Source: Distichodus sexfasciatus
Lineage: Eukaryota; Chordata; Actinopteri; Characiformes; Distichodontidae
DNA length: 64,000 bases
Assembly: GCA_032718565.1 (NCBI GenBank)
Contig: JAVGVS010000018.1
Location: forward strand, 248,001 to 312,000
Direction of reading: 5' to 3'
Shown here: one piece after another, positions 38,701 through 47,700 of the stretch
Position numbering within the stretch: the stretch's first letter is position 1
Layout: each line of letters opens with the position of its first letter
The notes under the pieces: generated by a model
What the model was told of the DNA's origin: nothing
What the model saw: the letters and a program-made list of their open reading frames with translations, nothing else
Databases searched by the model: none
Translations under genes and position numbers: made by a program

Positions 38701-41700
38701 GGGAAAAAAATAATAAAATACAAACGTGAAAGTACCAGATGACGCTTTTCGTAACTTAGCAACAACGAGCACCAAGAAAGCGCTCTGGAAGTGAGGTGTT
38801 GACAGCTCTCTTTAGCTGTTCTTTGGCAGCGGCAGTTCTTTTTTCCCCCAGTTCTCAGGGCTTTTCAAGTAGAAATTTGTTAAATTATTTGTTTAATATT
38901 GTTTGATTATTTTAACTTGTTCATTCAGTCTGTATAAGAATCCAAAAAAACAAAACATAAAAAAACACAATATGACAATATATCGTGATAATTATCGAAA
39001 TTGATCAATATGACAAAAAATATCGTGATAATGTTTTTGTTCATATCGCCCAGCTCTACGTATGCCTTTTACGTTGCCACGGGTATCGTGGTGGAACCTG
39101 TCGTCGTGCATTGTTTATACACTGCTTGGTTTACTCAAAGAAAATGTCTGTGGTGCTTTAAATGACATGAATACACTTCTTTATATTGTATCTAACTGTT
39201 AACGGAAGGGTATTATATGGGAGACATCTTATTTTTACATCAGCATTAAAGTCTTACTGTTTTTTATTGGCATCATACTTTCAAAGCTCTAGGTGCAGAT
39301 CAACACATCAACACTTTTCAAATCTGTCTATGGTTCACGAGCATATTACCAGTGTGAGTTTTTGTGAGTGGGTGTGCCGTCTATTTAATTCCAACTGGAC
39401 ACTCACTAAGTCACTTTAGGTACAATAATAATCCACCAGTTCTTGTGCTAATTCTCTCAGAGTTTGGTCTCCTAAGCTTTTGATGGCTTCTCTGGTGTCT
39501 GGCTGCGGTAGTTGACTGGACAAATGAGTTACCAGAGCTACTCTCAGTGGATCCCAAGCCTTGTGAACGTCTCAATGATTTCCCCATTGCTGTTAGAGGG
39601 AGAGATTTTTCTGCTCATAAATGAACTACACTTCTTCACTTATTTCTGCAAGGTTAATTATGAGCAATCTTGAAAGTGTTCTTGAGTTGGTTAGAATCTA
39701 TCACTTCTCACTTTACATAAAAGTCTATGGGTGTGTGAATGAAATGTATTACAGAGAGCTTAAGCTGTAGAAAGCCGCACACCCTATTTTTCAGACACTA
39801 TGTTAGCATGGTGATAAATGATCCCGCAGCCAGTTGTTGAGTCAGACGTGATGAATAGTGCTGTTAGTGTGTGGGTCAGTGCATGGTTAAGCATGCTCAG
39901 TGTGGTGTCAGCTATAGCCCAGACAGTTATATAACACCACACAAAGCCAGAGAACAGGGTAACGCGGGGTTAATGCTGGATGGTTTTTTTTACTTAAGCA
40001 TTGGAATGAGCCTCTGCCCTGCCTGTTGCCTTTTTACATTTGAAAACGTTATATGCTTTCTAAAATAGTTTTACATCAGACAAGCGTTCTAAATTCTAAA
40101 CTCTTAATAGCTGTAAGAGAAGAAGCCAGATTTGTGAGACAAATGGGTGAAACTTTCTGTGCGCGTTAGACCTGCCCAAAAGCAGCTGCATAAAGTAATG
40201 ATGAGTAAATAAGTGTTTAGAGCTTAACTGGTGGTTTTACAATTACAGTCTCATTCATGGAAGGCTTTAGTTGTGTAAAATTGCCTTGCATTGTTAGGAC
40301 CATGAGATTTAACCAATGAAATTGAAACCACAATCACCAATTTGCACCATAACTCCATGTTGTGAAAATGTTTTGAGCCCCTACTTTTTGCTGCTAAAGA
40401 GTTTTGGGGAATTGTATCGCGACTACAGTACTGTTTCATTTCTGTAGCAGATTATGAAGATGTGAAGAAAATGGTAATCTAACAGTTAGGAATAAGCTCC
40501 TGATCTAAGGCCTCGTTCACACGGACGTCTGAACCACACGTTTTTCTGCGCGTTGGGGTGGCGTCAAATAAGCGCTGCATGCATTTTCTTTGCGTCAAAA
40601 TCCCGACGAACGCGAGGAAAGCGACGCTATTGCGAACGCCAGTGAAACGCCAATCGAACGCAGCTACAAAACGCAGCAAAAACGCGTATGGCGTTCAGAG
40701 GGCGTTCATTTCGAACGTCCGTGTGGCCGAGGCCTTAGGCTCAATTGTTTAAAGCCTGTTCCAGTAAAAGTATCACTGAGGTCACCTTTGGCAAGGTGCT
40801 TGACCCCCAAATACAGATGGCTGAATGTTCCTCTGTTCCTATAGGAATTGGTTAAATGCAAATGTCACCTTCAGTCATTTTTACAGCTTATATTTTACCC
40901 ACACTGTTTTGTGCAGTTCTCCCCGCACCCCTGCTGAGCTGCTGGCTTTGTTTCGTTATCCACGCGACCCCTACACAGTGGAGCAGGCCAGAGCTGGCGA
41001 GATCTTTGAACAAACTCTTCTTCTCATCCAGAGACATGTCAACCAGGGCCTGATGGTGGACACTAATGGAACAGGTATCTCAGAACACTGTTACTCACCC
41101 ACCATTTACTGCCAGCAGGAAAATCACATTTCACATGATCACATTTATACAGTTGTTTTTGGTTCATATTTAACTTTTTGGCAAATCAAACCTCTTGATT
41201 AAAAGGGCAGCAAGTTCAGAGGAGTGTTTCTGAAAGTCAGGCTTATTGGAGACTGTGGCGCTTTGCACTGCCATAGAAAGGCCTCACTGTTTTTACTGCT
41301 TATGACAACAGCCAAGCACTCGTGGTCAAACTGCACCCTAACCAAGCACACATTTTTGGCCAGTCAGCATTGTATAGTTGGGGTCTGTTTGGATTGAAAT
41401 GAATGCAGTCGTTATTTCACAATTTTATATTTCCAATACTGCTTTGTGCAAGCAATAATAAAGACAGAGAAGATAAACAGAAAAAAAAATGTTTACAGAG
41501 CCTACGCGCAAGTAGACTCATCCAGAGGAGTGGAGTGATGAGGCTGATGGAAAGGCTTCCAGACTGTGTCATCATTGCCCTCAACTGACTGCTAACATCA
41601 GTTCTGCTTGGACAGTTAACTTTCTGGTGCCACTAAAAGAGTTGGAGGCTTTGGATTCTAGTGTAACAGTTCTGAAACTGATTTAAATAACGTGATAGAA

Positions 41701-44700
41701 ACATAATTGGTTTCAGATCGCAGTTCAGGAAGACGGCACTGAAACGGAATTGAAATCAATGATTTTCCATTTTCTTTATGCCTTTGAAATAATATATAAG
41801 AAAGTCTTAGAACCAAATTTAACATTTTAATTTGCCATTTCATTTGCAATATAGCACCATCAGCAACACGTCCCTGGAGCAAGCTGTACATTTGTTTGGT
41901 GCTTTATATTTTGTTTGTGATGGAATAAAACTGGAATAAACCAGAGTGTTCAGTGGATTTGGGGAACCATTACACCTGTGCAGCTTTCATATTTTTGATG
42001 TAACAGCAACACGGAAATTGGTTCTTTTGACTTCTCATCGTTTCCCTCTTTTAGCTTTTCGCTATAACGACCTGGTCTCGCCTCGTTTCCTGGACATGAT
42101 CGCAAACCTGTCTGGCTGCACGGCTCACCGGCGCATCAACAACTGCTCAGATATCTGTTTCCACCAGAAGTACCGCAGCCACGATGGCACCTGCAACAAC
42201 CTGCAGCACCCCATGTGGGGGGCTTCGCTCACCGCCTTCGAGCGCCTGCTGAAGTCCGTCTACGACAACGGCTTCAACCTTCCCCGTGGCACCACTGAGC
42301 GGCGGCACAACGGGTTTCTGCTGCCACTGCCCCGCCTGGTCTCCACCACCTTAATAGGCACGGAAACAATCACGCCGGACGAGCGCTACACGCACATGCT
42401 CATGCAGTGGGGTCAGTTCCTGGACCATGACCTGGACTCCACGGTGGTGGCGTTGAGCCAGTCCCGCTTTTCCGACGGCCAGCTGTGCACCTCGGTGTGC
42501 ACCAACGACCCACCCTGCTTCCCCATCATGTTCCCGCCCAACGACCCCCGCCAGCGCCGCAACGGGGCGCGCTGCATGTTCTTTGTCCGATCCAGCCCAG
42601 TGTGTGGCAGTGGCATGACGTCGCTACTCATGAACTCGGTTTACCCACGCGAACAAATCAACCAGCTCACGTCATACATTGATGCATCCAACGTGTACGG
42701 CAGCTCACAACACGAAGCCGAGGAGATCCGCGATCTGGCGGGACACCGGGGCATGTTGCGCCAGGGCATCGTCCAGCGCACCGGTAAGCCACTGCTGCCC
42801 TTTGCATCGGGGCCGCCCACCGAGTGCATGCGCGACGAAAACGAGAGCCCAATCCCCTGCTTCCTAGCCGGAGATCACCGTGCCAACGAGCAGTTAGGCC
42901 TCACCGCCATGCACACTGTATGGTTCCGGGAGCACAACCGAATCGCTGGCGAGCTGCTGCGCCTCAACCCGCACTGGGACGGCGACACCATTTATCACGA
43001 AGCACGCAAAATAGTCGGAGCCCAGATGCAGCACATCACCTACAGCCACTGGCTGCCCAAAATCCTGGGTGAGGCCGGCATGAAGCTGCTGGGCGAATAT
43101 CACAGCTACAACCCTAACATCAACGCCGGCATCTTCAACGCCTTTGCCACCGCCGCCTACCGCTTCGGCCACACTCTCATCAACCCCATTCTCTATCGGC
43201 TGGACGAGAACTTCCAGCCCATTCAGCAGGGCCACATCGCGCTGCACAAGGCATTCTTCTCCCCGTTCCGCATCGTAAACGAGGGAGGCATCGACCCGCT
43301 GCTGCGTGGGCTGTTCGGCGTGGCGGGCAAGATGAGGGTGTCCACCCAGCTGCTGAACACTGAGCTGACCGAGCGCCTCTTCTCCATGGCTCACGCCGTG
43401 GCCCTCGACCTCGCCGCCATGAACGTCCAGAGAGGCCGTGACCACGGCATCCCCCCTTACAACGACTACAGGGTGTTCTGCAACCTGACATCCGCGCAAA
43501 CCTTCGATGACCTGAAGAACGAGATCCGCAATCCCACCGTTCGAGAGAAACTTCAGCGGTGAGTGAGGAATTTGACTGTGTGGCCTGTTGAACTAAGTCA
43601 GTCCTCGTCATTTTATAGATGTGAATTTTACTTGTTTTCACCAAGGTTTGGTTGCTAAATATGAACTTTTAAAACATAAGGAATTCAACGTAACATACCA
43701 TAGTAATATAATAGATGCATAAATAATGCCGAAGTCTAGTTCTATAAAGATTGTGTATGTTCCCAGGCTCTATGGCACACCCCTGAACGTTGATCTGTTC
43801 CCTGCTCTGATGGTTGAGGATCTTGTTCCTGGTAGCAGACTGGGACCCACCTTGATGTGTCTTCTGGCCACCCAATTCAAGCGACTCCGAGACGGTGACA
43901 GGTAAACTCCTCCATTGTCACTCTTTCCCGTCCTATAGTGTTGTAAGCGCTCGTAGAGGGATGAAAATAACAGGGCGGGATTCATGTTTGTCTGCTTTCT
44001 GTTGTGCAAAGATTCTGGTATGAGAACCCTGGCGTCTTCAGCCCCGCTCAGTTGACGCAGTTGAAGCAGGCGTCTCTCACCCGGGTGCTGTGTGACAACG
44101 GAGACAACATCACCCGCATCCAGCCAGACGTCTTCACCGTGGCCGAGTTCCCGCATGGATACAGCAGCTGCGACGACGTGCCGAAGATCGACCTGCGCTT
44201 GTGGCAGGACTGCTGCGAAGGTATGTTTCGTGGATCAGATCTTTCCTCTCTTTCAGGGTCGCGTCAGCCTTACGAATGCTGCATGCACGCAGTTTGTAAT
44301 GACAGAAGCTGTATTGTTTAGTTAAAGCCCATGTATTTTGAATTCACTGGAAAAAAAATCATGTGAGAGAGTAAGATAGAGGCCTTTTTTTCCTGTCAGC
44401 GAGACTGATAATGGCATGTGAGGGTTCCTGTGTTCCTCATAAACTGCAGATTTCATCAGTGTCTAAAGCAGTCCTGCAGGGTCTTTTTTGAACTAGGTAT
44501 GTGGAATACACTGACTGAAAATAAGTGTTTTCCTCAGTGTCCACATGTCCTGTCTGGGTCCAAGGCTCTGTGGTAAACTTGGCAGATCTTGACTGTGAGC
44601 AATTATAAGTAATTAGCCCTTGACTCCATCCTAAGGAAAGCAGCTCTCAGCTCTCCCTCAGACATTAATTCTTTCATTTAGATTGCTCAAGCGTGTCGGC

Positions 44701-47700
44701 TGGCACCATGGGGTTCATTGCCGGTCATGTCATCTGGGGAATTAAGATTTACTACATATCAGTCCACATGAGTGAACTTTACATACTGAGTGCTGGCATC
44801 TTTCAGGGCTGTGAGGTGTCTGGATTATGTCTAAACCTACTGTAGTCCAGTGCAGACTCCACCAGCACAAATTGCCCCGTGAATTCCTATGTTTTTACAT
44901 CATCTACAATGAACTTGTGTTTTAAAATGTATTTAACTGTAGAATAAAGCAAACATTGTGAGAAATATTACAAGAACTACTTTTGCCACTACTTTTATGG
45001 GACTTATTTGAGTAGGTAAGGTAGTTAATTAGTGGTAGAATCACAATCATAGGCAGTTATCATTTACCGTTTTCTGGTTGACGTAATTCATGTTTGATGT
45101 TAAGAACATTCTCAACAATTCAAATGCCTTGTGTTTGCTTATTGTAATTAAAGCTGATTAAAGCTGAATTAAACCAGCATCCCTGCTACAGTCGTCCTGC
45201 CACAAGCACAGTTTAGTCTTCATTTAATGTAATTTAAAAAGACCAGGAAATGGTAATTATTGTACTGTTAAAACTGTTATTATATGTTATGGTTTTCATA
45301 AACACCAGTTTCATACTTTTATGTAAAATAAAATGCAGATAATTTGTGTTAAATTATTATATTTTAACAGATTTATTCAGACTTAATCACTTTCAACTAA
45401 AATATCATGATTTATTTGTAAAATTTTAGATTTTCCTTTAAAAGAGGGTTTATATGTTTACAGATGTGTTACATCAAAGGAGGCTCTGAATTCAGTCTCA
45501 GTGTCTGTGGTCTCCCCTATACAGCACTAACTAGAGACCCTGTTGCTGACAGTCATCTCTTTCATGGTGCTCTTACATAAGTGCCTTTATTGCCCTGCCC
45601 TGTTCAGACAAGTCCCTTCTACCTCCAGTAGATAAAAGCAGCGGGTGTCTTTTCCACAGGCCTTAAAGGGGCACTCCGCCCAGAAATGCTAATGTGCCTG
45701 CTAATAAATCAAATTTAATTAGGACTTTGAAGTTATACTAAAACCCACACATTAATAAATTCAATTCATTGTCTTGGGGTGTCCTCATTACTACACACAC
45801 ATAATTTGTGAATCAGCAAACACAAGGTTCTGCAGACGTTTTTCTTTTAACGTTGATTTGATTACGGGTTTTTGTGAGGCTCAGTCAAATGGACAGTGTT
45901 GTTCAAATTGACATATCTACTAGTGCTGCCCGCTGCTTTACTACTTGTAAACTTCTAGCTGTGTTTTACTGTTTCTCCAGTCCTGCATGAGAAGCTCCTT
46001 CCTGCTCTTAGTAAAGTGTTAAACTCTTTTTGACCCCTCAGACTGCCGCACAAAAGGCCAGTTCAACGCCCTGTCCTACCACTTCCGGGGCCGGAGGTCT
46101 CTGGAGCATAGCTATGCAGAGGAGAATCCTTCAAGCAAGCACGTAGATGACCCCAGGTAGAGCTTGTTTGCGAATACTAATAATTTAAAATGTTTAAAAT
46201 CTTTTTATGGGTGTTTCTCCACGTGTTATTTTGTCCTTGCCCATTCTTTTGACGCCCCGAATACAGGTTTATCATTGAGGAACTACGAAGGACACTAAAT
46301 ATACTAGAGGTCGACCGATATTGGTTTTTCAGGGCAGGTATCGATACAGATTATTGCTAGTTAATGGGGCCCAATAACCGATATTTGGAACCAATATGCC
46401 AAAAAATCCTACATTTGGTGTCTTCTCTGTCCCTGCCTTTTTCTTGAGAAGCAGTGTTAAGCAAACCGCTCTTGCTAAGCACACAAGTATGTTATTTGCA
46501 TTCTTGGTATTGAGAAACAGCTCTGGAGGAACACAGCAGAGAAGATTCTCAAGAATTCTTCAAGAGTCTTGTTACTTCAGAACCTGATTTTATTGTATTT
46601 TTTCAGCTTTGCGGACGAAGAGAAAACGATTGTAAATGTAACTCTATCATCAAAGTCAAGCACTGAACCCTCATTAAATGAGTTCCAGGACTTTGTTGTG
46701 GACATGCAGAAGACTATCACTAGTTTACGTAAGCAGGTAAGGATGAGTGCACAGCCTTTTCATTCTAACTCTAGAGATGTCTTTATGTAGAACAGAAAAA
46801 AATTACAAAATAATCTCTTTAAGGAACATAAGTTTAGCAGCCAGTGGAAAAACTAGACACCGCAAAGCATATGTCTTAACATAAGACAAGGTTTATAGAG
46901 GAAACCACACTCATTCAGCACAGTTTCACCTCCGAATTCTCCAGGGTTAACAACATGGGCCAGCAGTGTTTGAACTGAAACAGGATAGCCAAGCTCTGGA
47001 TCAGATAACACTGCACAAATGGAGAGTTGAAGCGAGGGGGTCAGTGCTATAGGCACATCCACGATTCAGACGCATGGCTTTAATTAAGGCCACGGCAGAG
47101 CAAGAGATTTAAGGGATCTGCAATGCACGTCACAGCCTTAAAAATCAGTACCTAGGAATTTTTAAGACTTATAATCAAGGACATATATTGAGATGTACTT
47201 TTACTCTGCTCCTCTGTCATTTTATGATGGGCTGAGGGAAGTTATTTACAGATTATGGCTTTACTATTTCAGGTCCAAGAACAAATAACACATGGATCAG
47301 TCTGCTGTGCTCTGCCTCATACTGATTTAATTTTAACGGGTCATGAAACCTCCTTGAAAGCTACACCCACAGCGTGGTTTTGAAATACATAGTGCAGTTT
47401 ACACACCAAAAAACTGTACTGCCATTATACCTTCCAACGCTAAAAATGCTTGTATCAGATTAAACCCAAAAATCTACATCATACTTATGGATTATTTTCA
47501 AAGATTGATAAAACTTTCTGTCTTGCTAATTGTGATTTTGTGATCTCAGGCAACAGATGCGGGTTAGTTCATTTTAGTTTGGGTTCAGACTGTGATCTTT
47601 CTTCTTATACCCCACAGATAAAAAGACTTGAAGCCCGTCTGAGTAAGACAGACTGCACTGATGAGACTGGAAGACAGCGAGGTGATGGCGAGAGCTGGAA

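Noticed and set aside
41946..42054. Extending pxdn exon 17 upstream in the same open frame
   Set aside because: TTTTAG at 42054 joins exon 16 in the correct phase and restores the expected peroxidasin sequence. The upstream codons do not resemble the family.
42894..43644. Antisense frames of 201 and 154 codons opposite pxdn exon 17
   Set aside because: They lie wholly opposite GC-rich peroxidase codons, have no recognisable domain, and are expected shadows of codon bias.
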